A DNA stretch of 64,000 bases from Nitrososphaerota archaeon (GCA_028867675.1 JAGWGA010000004.1:1-64000); one strand, 5' to 3'. Shown: positions 47,980 through 57,432, counted from the stretch's first letter. The notes: generated by a model from the sequence alone, not told the origin. Made by a program: numbers and translations.

Positions 47980-49389
47980 ATGGAACAAACAAGCAAGAAA
48001 TATGGTCTGTCAGACCTTGAGCGATTTGTAGAGATTGGAAACAGGTCGCTTTTAGTAAAGGGAAGATCCGGTACGGGTAAAGAAACACTTTGTTTTGAGC
48101 TTGCAGGAGGTAAAGTAAAAGAGTATAACGTAATTTTCATCACAAGAAATCAAACCGATAAAATACTTTACAGAAGATTTCCCTGGATTACAGATTTCAT
48201 CCTACCATCAAACGTTGTAGAGATATCTCCAGAAGATGCAGTCTTGACTGACCCATCTTTTGTCATATCTGCAATTGTAAACGCAATAGCAAATTCGTCC
48301 AAGAAAGTAAAGGATCCATTTCTGGCATTAGAGAGTGTTAGAAAACCGTTCATCATACTTGATGTCTGGGATTCAGTTTCAAGAGAAATGAATGCATTAG
48401 ATAGAATGAGAGCTGAGAAACTTTTGACGTCGCTTGCTGAAAAATATGACGGATTCATCATTTTCCTAAGCGAGCAACAAGATACTGCATCTCTAGAATA
48501 CCTTGTAGATGGCGTAATAGAAACATCCCAGCGTTATTACAAGACATATAGAATTAGAGAAATCAGTCTTGAAAAATTAAAAGGAGTTCCAATCAAGAGA
48601 CCAAAAATTCCATTTACACTTCAAAATGGCAGGTTCCAATCATTTTCAAACCTTCGAAGCGCAATGAAAACTGCTTCAAAGTTTGTTCCAACCCCCAACC
48701 CAAATTCCAAATATTCTACAGGAAGCAAGGATTTTGATGCAAAGTTAAACGGCGGTTTTAGAAGAGGAGCTGTAATAGGAATAGAAATTGATAGCGATGT
48801 AGATCGTTTTGCTTTTGTTCCGCTATTATCACCATTAGCACTAAACTTTATGGTACAAGAAAACTCTGTTTTGATATCATCTTCATCAGACCAGGATGTT
48901 AGTGCAGTTGTAGATTATCTAACTCCATATGGAGACAAAGATTCGTTGAAGAATTTCAAAATATTTGGTCATACTTTTGGCTCAAAGTCTGACTACATCA
49001 TAGAAAGAGAAGGCCTGGATTTTGAATCCATAAACAATGAGTGGCAAAAAACCTACCAGAGTCTAAAAAAGAATGGCAAACCACTTTTAATGTCAATAGA
49101 TTACAGCTTCCTAGAATTGGCCTACCAGTCAGAAGAAAAATTAATCTTAAAATCATTAATTGAAAATTCAAGAATGATCAGACATAACAAAGATCTCCTT
49201 GTAGTAATTTCACGCCCAGGTTACAAATCATTAGAAATTATGAAGAGTGTATGCGATTTACATTTGAGAATGTTTGATCATGAAGGAACAATTTTCCTTT
49301 CAGCATTAAAACCACAATTATTCTTGTGCAATATGCAATCAAGTTTTGAAAACGGCTATCCTCAGTTAGTCTTAGAAGATTCAGTGTAG
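47980..49389 (+). CDS. KaiC/RadA-like P-loop protein with degenerate second domain
   Basis: Residues 20-200 form a RecA-type ATPase with Walker A GRSGTGKE (28-35) and Walker B ending at Asp128 (KPFIILDVWD). Residues 245-469 repeat the fold, starting STGSKDFDAKLNGGFRRGAV, as in KaiC, but the P-loop has been lost (GIEIDSDVDRF), so only the first domain should bind ATP. The family includes GvpD- and Rad55-like archaeal regulators. Tight coupling to the cyclase gene suggests a signalling module whose ligand may be the cyclic or linear nucleotide. Confidence 0.75.
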   Translation: MEQTSKKYGLSDLERFVEIGNRSLLVKGRSGTGKETLCFELAGGKVKEYNVIFITRNQTDKILYRRFPWITDFILPSNVVEISPEDAVLTDPSFVISAIVNAIANSSKKVKDPFLALESVRKPFIILDVWDSVSREMNALDRMRAEKLLTSLAEKYDGFIIFLSEQQDTASLEYLVDGVIETSQRYYKTYRIREISLEKLKGVPIKRPKIPFTLQNGRFQSFSNLRSAMKTASKFVPTPNPNSKYSTGSKDFDAKLNGGFRRGAVIGIEIDSDVDRFAFVPLLSPLALNFMVQENSVLISSSSDQDVSAVVDYLTPYGDKDSLKNFKIFGHTFGSKSDYIIEREGLDFESINNEWQKTYQSLKKNGKPLLMSIDYSFLELAYQSEEKLILKSLIENSRMIRHNKDLLVVISRPGYKSLEIMKSVCDLHLRMFDHEGTIFLSALKPQLFLCNMQSSFENGYPQLVLEDSV

Positions 49390-49449
49390 AATAAAATCGT
49401 ACAAATCATTACGACATACGCATATAAAAATTATTGACGAAAATTGTAC

Positions 49450-49779
49450 CTAGATTGCTTTTTCGTTTTCTGCACCGGTTGCAATATCAATTGCTTTTGA
49501 TAATTGATACATGAAGATCTTACCTACTTTTGTATTATCTCGTATGATTTTTACTACCTGTTCCTCATCTTTTGATTCAACAATTACTGTTACAATATAC
49601 TTGTCTGAAAATTCAGGAATGAATGTCTCAGTACCTTTTGCTGCATGGAGTGCATGCGCTGTTGTTTTTCCTCTTCCTCTAACTTTTTGAATAGTAATGC
49701 CTCCAACTTGAATTGCCTTTAATCCATCACTGATAGCTTTGATATCATTTTGTGGTACAACTGCATCTATGCGAATCAT
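49450..49779 (-). CDS. glnK: PII-family nitrogen regulator (GlnK-like)
   Basis: 109-aa PII protein with IRIDAVVPQNDIKAISDGLK, the nucleotide-binding GGITIQKVRGRGK and the terminal strand region. PII proteins bind ATP/ADP and 2-oxoglutarate and plug Amt channels. The T-loop (GKTTAHALHAAKGTETFIPE) carries Thr where bacterial PII has the uridylylated Tyr51, so no uridylylation is expected. It is the second of two tandem glnK genes divergent from amt. Confidence 0.85.
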   Translation of the reverse strand: MIRIDAVVPQNDIKAISDGLKAIQVGGITIQKVRGRGKTTAHALHAAKGTETFIPEFSDKYIVTVIVESKDEEQVVKIIRDNTKVGKIFMYQLSKAIDIATGAENEKAI

Positions 49780-49824
49780 GACAATTGGAACAGAATTTGG
49801 ACTAAATAATATTTACTAAACAGA

Positions 49825-50154
49825 TCAGATTACCTGCTCGTCTTTTTTTGGAGTCTGAATATCATATGCTTCTGAGACGGGAATTACAAATATTTTTCCA
49901 AACTTTGAGGATGAGCGGATTGCTTCAATTATCTCATTTTTCTTATCGTCTGCCACTACTACTTCTATGATGAATCTGTCTCCAAATTCAGGGGTAAAAA
50001 TTTCTGTTCCTTTTGATGCATGAATTTCGCGTGCTGCTGTTCTACCTCTTCCCCACCCTTTGTAGGCAGTAATTCCACCTACTGACAATTTCTTTAATGC
50101 GTCGCTGATTGATTTAATTTGATTTTCTGGGAGTATTACTTCAATTTTTAGCAA
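49825..50154 (-). CDS. glnK: PII-family nitrogen regulator (GlnK-like)
   Basis: 109-aa paralogue of the downstream GlnK with T-loop GRTAAREIHASKGTEIFTPE, Ile at the Tyr51 position, and a basic WGRGR base. The C-terminus (SEAYDIQTPKKDEQVI) differs from its twin, suggesting different targets. It faces amt across a 114-bp divergent promoter region, so the pair probably senses nitrogen for ammonium uptake. Confidence 0.85.
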   Translation of the reverse strand: MLKIEVILPENQIKSISDALKKLSVGGITAYKGWGRGRTAAREIHASKGTEIFTPEFGDRFIIEVVVADDKKNEIIEAIRSSSKFGKIFVIPVSEAYDIQTPKKDEQVI

Positions 50155-50268
50155 GATGTAAGTGAATGAAAATCCGATATTAAAAAATCTTATGGAGTAA
50201 GATTGAATAGATCATAGACCAATAAAAACAATATTTTTTTATACAGCATCTTTTCTAAGAAAGAAATC

Positions 50269-51519
50269 TTGCCAATTGACACAGGAGACACAGCATGGAT
50301 GCTGATAGCTTCCAGTCTTGTATTGTTAATGATCCCAGCCTTGGGGTTATTTGAAGCAGGATTACTCCGACGAAAAAATACTGTTTCAATTTTTATGCAA
50401 ATCTTCTTTGGATTAGCAATTCTCAGTGTCATGTGGTTTACATTCGGATTTAGTTTATCATTTGGTCCAGATACCGGAATGGGTCTTACTGGAAACATGG
50501 ATTGGACATTCCTCAAAAATGTCCCGTATGATTCAGGTTTGCATTATGCACCTACAATTCCAGGAGTTTTGTTTGCAAAATTTCAGATGATGTTTGCAGT
50601 TATCACACCTCTGCTTTTGACTGGTGCGATTGCAGAGAGGATGAAGTTTAGTGCCTATATCATTTTCATTGTTGCTTGGAGTGGCTTGATTTACTATCCT
50701 CTAGTTCACTGGATTTGGGGAGGCGGATGGCTTGGTCAGATGGGTGTAGTAGATTTTGCAGGAGGTATCGTCATACACACAAGTGCAGGCATGGGAGCAC
50801 TTGCAGCTGCTCTAGTTCTTGGAAGAAGATTAAACTACGGTCCATCGATCATGATTCCACACAGCATACCCATAGCAGTTCTAGGTTCTTCATTATTATG
50901 GCTGGGATGGTTTGGATTTAATGCAGGTAGTGCATTAGCGTCAGGAAGTTTAGCAGGTAATACAATTATCAATACTCATATTGCATCATCAATTTCTGCA
51001 TTAATTTGGGTAGGTCTTTCATGGATGCGTACAGGCAAACCCAGTGTAATCGCAGCAATTAACGGAGCAATTGCAGGACTTGCAGGTATCACACCAGCTT
51101 CTGGTTTTGTAAGTGTAGAGCACGCATTTGTTTTAGGAATTGCAATTGGAATAGGTTCGTATCTTGCAGTGTTATTCTTCAAGGAACATCTCAAGATTGA
51201 TGATGCATTAGATGTAAGTTCAGTTCACGGTGTTGCTGGAATCATAGGTTCACTTGGAATTGGAGTCTTTGCAAGTACACTAGTAAATCCATCAGGTCCA
51301 AACGGATTGCTATTTGGCAACCCACACCAGTTACTCATACAAGCTATAGGTGTAGGAGTTGCAGGGGTAATGGGATTCTTTGGGACTTTTGCCATAATGA
51401 AAGTCATAGACAAATTAATTGGAGTCAGAGTATCTGCCAAAGTAGAAGAAGCAGGTCTTGATATTGAAGAGCATGCAGAACGGGCATACTCTGATGAAGA
51501 CGAGTTTGGCAAGATGTAG
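50269..51519 (+). CDS. amt: Ammonium transporter (Amt family)
   Basis: Eleven TM helices over 416 aa. Family landmarks: WMLIASSLVLLMIPALGLFE, the periplasmic gate and twin-His region GGIVIHTSAGMGALAAAL and VSSVHGVAGIIGSLGIG (His in both halves), and FNAGSALASGSLAGN. It imports ammonium, the energy substrate of these archaea. The start is TTG, about 30 bp after TTTTTATAC and with no upstream ATG in frame, so the transcript is leaderless. C-terminal tail (EEHAERAYSDEDEFGKM) would contact GlnK. Confidence 0.93.
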   Translation: MPIDTGDTAWMLIASSLVLLMIPALGLFEAGLLRRKNTVSIFMQIFFGLAILSVMWFTFGFSLSFGPDTGMGLTGNMDWTFLKNVPYDSGLHYAPTIPGVLFAKFQMMFAVITPLLLTGAIAERMKFSAYIIFIVAWSGLIYYPLVHWIWGGGWLGQMGVVDFAGGIVIHTSAGMGALAAALVLGRRLNYGPSIMIPHSIPIAVLGSSLLWLGWFGFNAGSALASGSLAGNTIINTHIASSISALIWVGLSWMRTGKPSVIAAINGAIAGLAGITPASGFVSVEHAFVLGIAIGIGSYLAVLFFKEHLKIDDALDVSSVHGVAGIIGSLGIGVFASTLVNPSGPNGLLFGNPHQLLIQAIGVGVAGVMGFFGTFAIMKVIDKLIGVRVSAKVEEAGLDIEEHAERAYSDEDEFGKM

Positions 51520-51583
51520 ATCAGATTTTCAAGATAGAGAATTAGCCATTTTACTTTAATAGTCCTCATACTGATTCTAATCT

Positions 51584-52060
51584 ATGATTAAAATTCCAGC
51601 CAAAGTCCAAGAGATGTTAAAAGGTCAAAAGTTCATAGTTGTTGGTTCTGTAGATGCCAACGGTCTTGCAAATTTCTCTCCAAGAACTTCATTTTATTTC
51701 ACAGATACTGCAGTTTATTGGTTAGACTTTTTCAAACACAAGTCACAGGGAAACTTCAAGACTATTCCATGGGTTAGTGTTGGAGTGTTTGATAAAAAGG
51801 AGCTCAAGGGATATCAAATGAAAGGTAAAGTTGCATTTGTAACAGAATCTAAAGAAAAATCGAGAATAACAGACGTCATAGCTCGTTCTGTAACTGGAAA
51901 GACATCAAGCAAGATATTTGAGAGAATTAGTCAAAACAAGACTCCAGATGTTATCATGTTTACTCCAAAGGCAGTATACTCACTTGATCCAAAAGAAGAA
52001 TCAGGTATTGCCATGATAATGGACAAAGACGGAGAAACAATCTCTCTCCTAGGAAGATAA
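51584..52060 (+). CDS. Pyridoxamine 5'-phosphate oxidase-like flavoprotein
   Basis: Split-barrel FMN-binding fold of about 158 aa: KFIVVGSVDANGLANFSPRT, VYWLDFFKHKSQGNFKTIPW and the closing GYQMKGKVAFVTESKE. Members of this broad family bind FMN or F420 and reduce small substrates; the reaction here is unknown. It converges with gatB and their ends overlap by 12 nt. Confidence 0.75.
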   Translation: MIKIPAKVQEMLKGQKFIVVGSVDANGLANFSPRTSFYFTDTAVYWLDFFKHKSQGNFKTIPWVSVGVFDKKELKGYQMKGKVAFVTESKEKSRITDVIARSVTGKTSSKIFERISQNKTPDVIMFTPKAVYSLDPKEESGIAMIMDKDGETISLLGR

Positions 52061-53446
52061 TTTCTTTTTAAGAATATCAAGTGTGGTTGCAGGGTCTGCT
52101 TTTCCCTTAGTTTTTCGCATGACTTTACCTACAAGATAATTAATAGTGTCAGGATTTTGTCTTGTTTCTGCTACAGCTTTTTCTTCTTCTTTGAATACCT
52201 CATCGATTATTTTTTCAATAGAACCTACATCGCTTACATGCCCCAAGTCAAGACTAGATATCACATCTGTGAGAGATTTTCCAGTCTTCATCATTTCATG
52301 TAATGCAAGTTTACCTGAATTTCTTGTCAATTTGTTATTTACAATAGAATCTGCAAGTTCAGTTAGATGTTTTGCAGTAATTTTTAGTTCAAGTTTCTTT
52401 TCTCTGGTATCTGCAAATCCCATCAGATCAGTTGTTATAATATTTGCAATCTCTTTTGCGTTTTTTTCATTGTACGAGTTTTCAAACAAATCAGAATAGA
52501 ATCTATCTGATGATAAAACATCTGCCACTTGGGCAGGAATTCCATATTGTGAGATATATCGTTCTCTTTTTGCAACAATGCTTTCCGGCATGTGTTTTTT
52601 TATGCTTTCAATTGATTCATTTCTAATCAGAACTATTGGAATATCTGCCTCAGGCAAGTATCGATAGTCTTCTTCCTCCTCTTTTGATCTTGCTGAGACT
52701 GTAATTCTCCTTGCATCATCCCAGTGTCTAGTCTCGGCAATAACAAGAATACTTCTTTCAAGAAGACTTTGTTGTCTTGTAATTTCAAAATGAAGTGCTT
52801 TTTCTATATCTCTAAAAGAACCGACGTTTTTTATCTCAACTCTGTTTCCTTGACCTTCAGATATGTTTCCATCAACTCTCATTGCACCTTCAAGATAAGG
52901 ATCTGACACGCCTATGTTTTCAACCAAATCTGCCAACACATTTAGAAACACACGAACTTGTTTTGGTGTTTCAAAGTCTGGCTCTGTCACAATTTCTACA
53001 AGAGGGGTACCTGCTCGGTTGTAATCCACAAGTGTCAGCATAGATTTTCCTTCATAGACTAGCCTTCCAGGATCCTCTTCAAGCTGGATTCTTCTGATTC
53101 GAATTTCCTTTCCTTCAATGGTAATTTTTCCGTCCGAGCCGATACTGGTAGGGCCGTATGCGTTATACTGAGTTATTTGAAAGTTCTTTGGCAAATCAGG
53201 GTAAAAGTAATTTTTCCTAAAAAAGCCAATCTTTTCAGGAATCTTACATCCTAGTGCAAGAGATATCATCGCTGCTTTCTCTACTGCTTTTTTGTTCAAC
53301 ATTGGCAACGAGCCTGGAAGTCCTGCACATACTGGGCAGATGTTTGAATTTGGTTCGAGATTCCTATATTCTGCCTTGCATGAACAAAATAGCTTACTCT
53401 CAAGTTTTGTAAGCTGACAGTGAATCTCTAATCCAATTCTTGTCAA
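52049..53446 (-). CDS. gatB: Asp-tRNA(Asn)/Glu-tRNA(Gln) amidotransferase subunit B
   Basis: tRNA-binding, ATP-dependent kinase subunit of GatCAB. The N-terminal cradle starts GLEIHCQLTKLESKLFCSC, with the zinc ligands CSCKAEYR and CPVCAGLPG, and the YqeY/tail domain lies at about 330-465. The 465-aa length is slightly short for the family but complete. Together with a non-discriminating AspS it makes Asn-tRNA(Asn). Last gene of the aspS-gatC-gatA-gatB operon, overlapping gatA by 4 nt. Confidence 0.93.
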   Translation of the reverse strand: MTRIGLEIHCQLTKLESKLFCSCKAEYRNLEPNSNICPVCAGLPGSLPMLNKKAVEKAAMISLALGCKIPEKIGFFRKNYFYPDLPKNFQITQYNAYGPTSIGSDGKITIEGKEIRIRRIQLEEDPGRLVYEGKSMLTLVDYNRAGTPLVEIVTEPDFETPKQVRVFLNVLADLVENIGVSDPYLEGAMRVDGNISEGQGNRVEIKNVGSFRDIEKALHFEITRQQSLLERSILVIAETRHWDDARRITVSARSKEEEEDYRYLPEADIPIVLIRNESIESIKKHMPESIVAKRERYISQYGIPAQVADVLSSDRFYSDLFENSYNEKNAKEIANIITTDLMGFADTREKKLELKITAKHLTELADSIVNNKLTRNSGKLALHEMMKTGKSLTDVISSLDLGHVSDVGSIEKIIDEVFKEEEKAVAETRQNPDTINYLVGKVMRKTKGKADPATTLDILKKKLSS

Positions 53447-54894
53447 AGAGGCACCTCTGGAAGATCAGTAGTTTCTTGTAGCACATATGCCGCTTGAAGT
53501 AATTTGTTTTCTTCAAATGAGTTTGCAAATAGTTGAATACCAATTGGAAGTCCAGAACTAGAGATTGCAAATGGAACAGAGATTGCAGGGATTCCTGAAA
53601 GATTTGCAGTTACAGTATTGATATCTGTAAGGTATAGTTTTAGCGGATCGTCTATTTTTTCTCCAATCTTAAATGGCAAAATTGGCATTGTTGGAGATAT
53701 CAAAAAGTCTACTTTTTTGAATGCCTCATCAAGTTGAGCCTTTATCATCGCTCTAACTTTTTGAGCCTTCAAATAATATTTTCCATAATAACCTGCAGAT
53801 AATACATATGCACCAAGCAACATTCTTCTTGTAACTTCAGGTCCAAAATTGCTTCGAGCCTTTGCAACATACGCCTTGAATTCGTATCCTTCGGTTCCAA
53901 AATTAAAGCCATATCGCAAATTATCATATCTTGAAAGGTTGCTACTTGCTTCTGCTGATGCAATTGTATAGTATGCAGCTACTGAATGCTCTACAGCATC
54001 AAGAGATATTGGAATACATTCGGCACCAAGATCTTGGAGTTTAGAGATTGCCATATTTGTTGCAGATGCAACCTCCTTGTCTATTCCCTCACCAATCATC
54101 TGTGAAATTATTCCAATCTTCTTTCCAGAAATTCCGGATTTCAAATCCTTGAGATAATCCACTTGGGGATTGTTTATAGTAGTATTATCATGAGAATCAT
54201 GACCTGATATTATATTTAGTAAAAATGCCACATCTTCTACGGTTCTTGCCATAGGACCTATCTGCTCTATGCTGTTTGCATATGAGACAAGACCATATCT
54301 GCTAATCAGGCCATAAGTTGGTTTTAGACCTACAACTGAACAAAAACTTGCAGGGCTTCTTACAGAGCCTCCAGTGTCAGACCCTAAAGATGCAACACAT
54401 TCAAGTGCACTAACCGAGACTCCACTTCCCCCAGAAGAGCCACCTGGGACATATTGAGGATTCCAGGGATTTCTACTTGTACCAAAGTAACTAAATTCAG
54501 TTGTAGAACCCATTGCAAATTCATCAAGATTTACTTTTCCAATTATAATAGCATCTTCATTTTTCAATCTGGAAATTACAGTTGCATCATATGGTGCAAC
54601 AAAATTTTCAAGCATCTTTGATGCACATGTTGTTTTAAGTCCAGCAGCACAGATGTTGTCCTTTATAGATACCGGCATTCCAAAGCATGAACCAATTTTT
54701 TCTTTTGATCTTATTTTCTTGTCAATATCCTTGGCTTTAGCAAGTGCATTTTGAGAATCTACAGTAATGAAAGCATGGACTTTGTCCTCAACTTGTTTTA
54801 TTCTTTCTAATGTCTTTGCGATAAATTCTTCAACAGATATGGCACCTTCTTTTGCCTGAGAAACAAATTCAGTAGCCGAGATTCCAAGATTCAT
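53443..54894 (-). CDS. gatA: Asp-tRNA(Asn)/Glu-tRNA(Gln) amidotransferase subunit A
   Basis: Amidase-signature family glutaminase subunit. The catalytic Lys is in GMPVSIKDNICA, the cis-Ser and nucleophile Ser are in PGGSSGGSGVSVSALE and GSDTGGSVRSPASF. 483 aa is normal. It releases ammonia from glutamine or asparagine and channels it to GatB. Gene order and 0-4 nt spacing with gatC and gatB show one operon. Confidence 0.94.
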   Translation of the reverse strand: MNLGISATEFVSQAKEGAISVEEFIAKTLERIKQVEDKVHAFITVDSQNALAKAKDIDKKIRSKEKIGSCFGMPVSIKDNICAAGLKTTCASKMLENFVAPYDATVISRLKNEDAIIIGKVNLDEFAMGSTTEFSYFGTSRNPWNPQYVPGGSSGGSGVSVSALECVASLGSDTGGSVRSPASFCSVVGLKPTYGLISRYGLVSYANSIEQIGPMARTVEDVAFLLNIISGHDSHDNTTINNPQVDYLKDLKSGISGKKIGIISQMIGEGIDKEVASATNMAISKLQDLGAECIPISLDAVEHSVAAYYTIASAEASSNLSRYDNLRYGFNFGTEGYEFKAYVAKARSNFGPEVTRRMLLGAYVLSAGYYGKYYLKAQKVRAMIKAQLDEAFKKVDFLISPTMPILPFKIGEKIDDPLKLYLTDINTVTANLSGIPAISVPFAISSSGLPIGIQLFANSFEENKLLQAAYVLQETTDLPEVPL

Positions 54895-55161
54895 TTAAAC
54901 CATTTTTGGAGCACGGATGAAGTTGTTTTGGTCTTTATTCAGATGGTCAATCAATGACATTCCATATGGTTCATACTTGTCATCTCTAAGATTCTCTGCA
55001 TCAACTTCTCTTCTTAGTGTATCATCAGAATTGAATTCAACAGTATCAAGTCTGTCAAAATAGTGTATAATCTGCTCTACCTGTTTGATGTATTTTTCCG
55101 GGTCTTTGAGTTCAACCTTGACTAAATCCCCAAGGTGTTCAATTTCTTTTTTTTCTACCAT
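54895..55161 (-). CDS. gatC: Asp-tRNA(Asn)/Glu-tRNA(Gln) amidotransferase subunit C
   Basis: 88-aa linker subunit that wraps GatA and GatB. The helical start IEHLGDLVKVELKDPEKYIK and the extended middle LDTVEFNSDDTLRRE-V and tail (NNFIRAPKMV) match GatC. The stop codon directly abuts the gatA ATG, and aspS ends 10 bp upstream. Confidence 0.9.
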   Translation of the reverse strand: MVEKKEIEHLGDLVKVELKDPEKYIKQVEQIIHYFDRLDTVEFNSDDTLRREVDAENLRDDKYEPYGMSLIDHLNKDQNNFIRAPKMV

Positions 55162-55171
55162 GTCGCTTCAC

Positions 55172-56482
55172 TTACGGTGTAAGTCTATCGACATCACGAG
55201 GATAAAAGGTAGCATCCCGTATATTTTCAGTGCCAGTAAGAGCCATCATCAATCTTTCAAGACCTATACCACACCCCGCATGAGGTGGAACCCCATAATC
55301 AAATACCCTCAAATGATAATCAAATGCATCTAGTTTGAAGCCTTTGTTCTTCATTCTCTCTTCCAATTCTAGTCTTTTCTCAATTCTTGTACTGCCTGAG
55401 GATAATTCTAGGTCTCCAAACATCAGGTCAAATGATTCAGATATTTTTTGATCAGCATTTTTTGCTTTGACATAGAATGGTTTTGGGGCAAGTGGCCAAT
55501 CCTTGATAAAGTAAAATCCGCTAAGATTAATTTTCTTTAGTTCTGACGGATACAAGTCATCACCCCATTTTGTTTTTCCTCCAGCATTTTGTATCTTGTC
55601 TACTAATTCAGTATAGGTATACTGTGGAATCTTGTCTGGGATTTCTGGAACTTTATAATCACTGGTCTTTATGGTATCACAATAATCTTTGACAACTCTG
55701 ATTGATCTTTTAATAATATTTTCAGTGTGAGACATGATATCATTGTAATCTGAGAATGCTTCTTCGAGGTCTATTGAAATTGCTTCAGAGAGGTGTCGGT
55801 TGGTTCTAGATGCCTCTGCTCTAAAGATTGGAGCAATCTCAAAAACCTTTTCAAAAGACAGTGTAAGCTGTTCCTTGTAAAGCTGAGGACTCTGTGCCAA
55901 AAATGCCTCCTTGTTATAGTAAAATATTGGAAATAGTGCAGCACCGCCTTCTGTTGCAGTCGCAATCATCTTTGGAGTGTTTACCTCCATGAACTCTTTT
56001 TCATACAGATAATCACGGATTGATTTTAGAACTAGACTTCTCATTTTAAAGACATGTTGCAAAATGTTTCTTCTAAGATCAATTGCCCTAAGTTCTAATC
56101 TAGTATCAATATTTGGAACCACTTTTGTCTGCCATGTAAAGGGAGCAATTTTTTCCACGTTAGAAAATACACGTAATTCACTTGGAGTTATCTCAACCCC
56201 TCTTGGAGCTTTAGGTGATGGTTTTACAATTCCCTTTACTGCAATGGTTGACTGTTCTTTGAGATTTACCAAACTATCCTTGATTTCGTTTGGGCAAACA
56301 CCGGCTTTTGCAGTGATCTGTATTTGACCCTCCTTGTCATTTAGTAATACAAATACTAGATTTCCGTGATCTCGGACACTTGAGATCCATCCCATAACAA
56401 GAACCTCTTTTCCATCCATGGAAGGATCAAGTTGACTGGAATAGATAGTTCTGCGCCAGTCTCCAAGTTCTGTACCTATCAT
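55172..56482 (-). CDS. aspS: Aspartyl-tRNA(Asp/Asn) synthetase, archaeal type
   Basis: Class II synthetase of 436 aa, the archaeal size. N-terminal OB fold (VLVMGWISSVRDHGNLVFVL), motif 2 region FRAEASRTNRHLSEAISIDL and motif 3 GCGIGLERLMMALTG with the conserved Arg. Because the gene lies in an operon with gatCAB, it is probably non-discriminating, charging both tRNA-Asp and tRNA-Asn with Asp; AsnRS is not seen in the window. Confidence 0.93.
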   Translation of the reverse strand: MIGTELGDWRRTIYSSQLDPSMDGKEVLVMGWISSVRDHGNLVFVLLNDKEGQIQITAKAGVCPNEIKDSLVNLKEQSTIAVKGIVKPSPKAPRGVEITPSELRVFSNVEKIAPFTWQTKVVPNIDTRLELRAIDLRRNILQHVFKMRSLVLKSIRDYLYEKEFMEVNTPKMIATATEGGAALFPIFYYNKEAFLAQSPQLYKEQLTLSFEKVFEIAPIFRAEASRTNRHLSEAISIDLEEAFSDYNDIMSHTENIIKRSIRVVKDYCDTIKTSDYKVPEIPDKIPQYTYTELVDKIQNAGGKTKWGDDLYPSELKKINLSGFYFIKDWPLAPKPFYVKAKNADQKISESFDLMFGDLELSSGSTRIEKRLELEERMKNKGFKLDAFDYHLRVFDYGVPPHAGCGIGLERLMMALTGTENIRDATFYPRDVDRLTP

Positions 56483-56553
56483 GTTTTCATCAAATGTCTT
56501 TTTGTTAGTGTTAATTTATGTTTTGAATGTCAATCATAAAAGCAGCCTGATTA

Positions 56554-57432
56554 CTACTGTACAATGACATTAAACTGAATTGTAGACTGAATACCGCTCG
56601 CACTACCATCCTCAAAATGCATTCTAAGAGTCACATTCAACAGTCCAGGTTTTATCATTTGATACAATCCATTGCCAAGACCATATCCGCTTGCAGTATC
56701 AACATCATTAGGTTTGATAGAATCAGTTTTAGGAGTACAGTTAAGCCCATTATTTGAAAAAAATTGTTCCTGTACACTAGAAGCTGGACTAATCTCCCAA
56801 TGCAAAGATGGGTTTGCATCACATCCAATCAGATCTTGAATGAGCGTTCTGTTGGAAATATTCTGATATGTAACAGCAAATGTCGGCTTGTCTCCAACTT
56901 TTAATGAGTTTGGAGACATGGTAATTGATAAAATTTTGATTTCAGGTCTAGTCATTGAAATTGTAGAATTCATGGGGAATTGAATCTGCATGGCAGCATT
57001 AGTTTTGGCAGGAGGAATAATTGAATTTGTTGTAACGCTTGCAAGTGGAGCAGCAGATTGCTCTTGTATCTTATGTTCAAGCGAGTCAATTCTCTGATTT
57101 AGTAATTTAATTTCATTATTCATATATTCAGAATTAGACTGAAGTTGGGTAACTGTCATATTGCTTTTTTCCAAAAGTTGCCTGGTAGAATTTAGTTCAT
57201 TAGAAAGAGATTGAATCAATTGTTCTTGTTCTGCCGTCTTAGATTTGATATCAGTCATTTGTAGTCCCTCAGTAAGATTAAGGGAGAGTGTTTTGATAGC
57301 ATTTTCTTGTTGTATAGTTTTAGAATTCAGATTTTTTATATCAAATTGCAATTTTGAATTACTTGCAACTTGCAATCCTAGACTAACTGCAGCTATGAGT
57401 ATAGCAATAATTACAATATGCTGAATTTTCAT
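56554..57432 (-). CDS. Membrane-anchored coiled-coil protein, 292 aa
   Basis: An N-terminal hydrophobic helix (residues about 4-22, uncleaved anchor or signal) is followed by a long coiled coil (24-125, e.g. LIQSLSNELNSTRQLLEKSN) and a C-terminal beta-sandwich domain (IKILSITMSPNSLKVGDKPT, FAVTYQNISNRT) with two Cys that could form a disulfide (GCDAN, LNCTPK). It should sit outside the cytoplasmic membrane. No family recognised. Confidence 0.65.
   Translation of the reverse strand: MKIQHIVIIAILIAAVSLGLQVASNSKLQFDIKNLNSKTIQQENAIKTLSLNLTEGLQMTDIKSKTAEQEQLIQSLSNELNSTRQLLEKSNMTVTQLQSNSEYMNNEIKLLNQRIDSLEHKIQEQSAAPLASVTTNSIIPPAKTNAAMQIQFPMNSTISMTRPEIKILSITMSPNSLKVGDKPTFAVTYQNISNRTLIQDLIGCDANPSLHWEISPASSVQEQFFSNNGLNCTPKTDSIKPNDVDTASGYGLGNGLYQMIKPGLLNVTLRMHFEDGSASGIQSTIQFNVIVQ

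Noticed and set aside
55310..55325. An exact TGATAATCA inside aspS
   Set aside because: It lies in coding sequence far from any promoter and is about the number expected by chance, so it is not called an operator.
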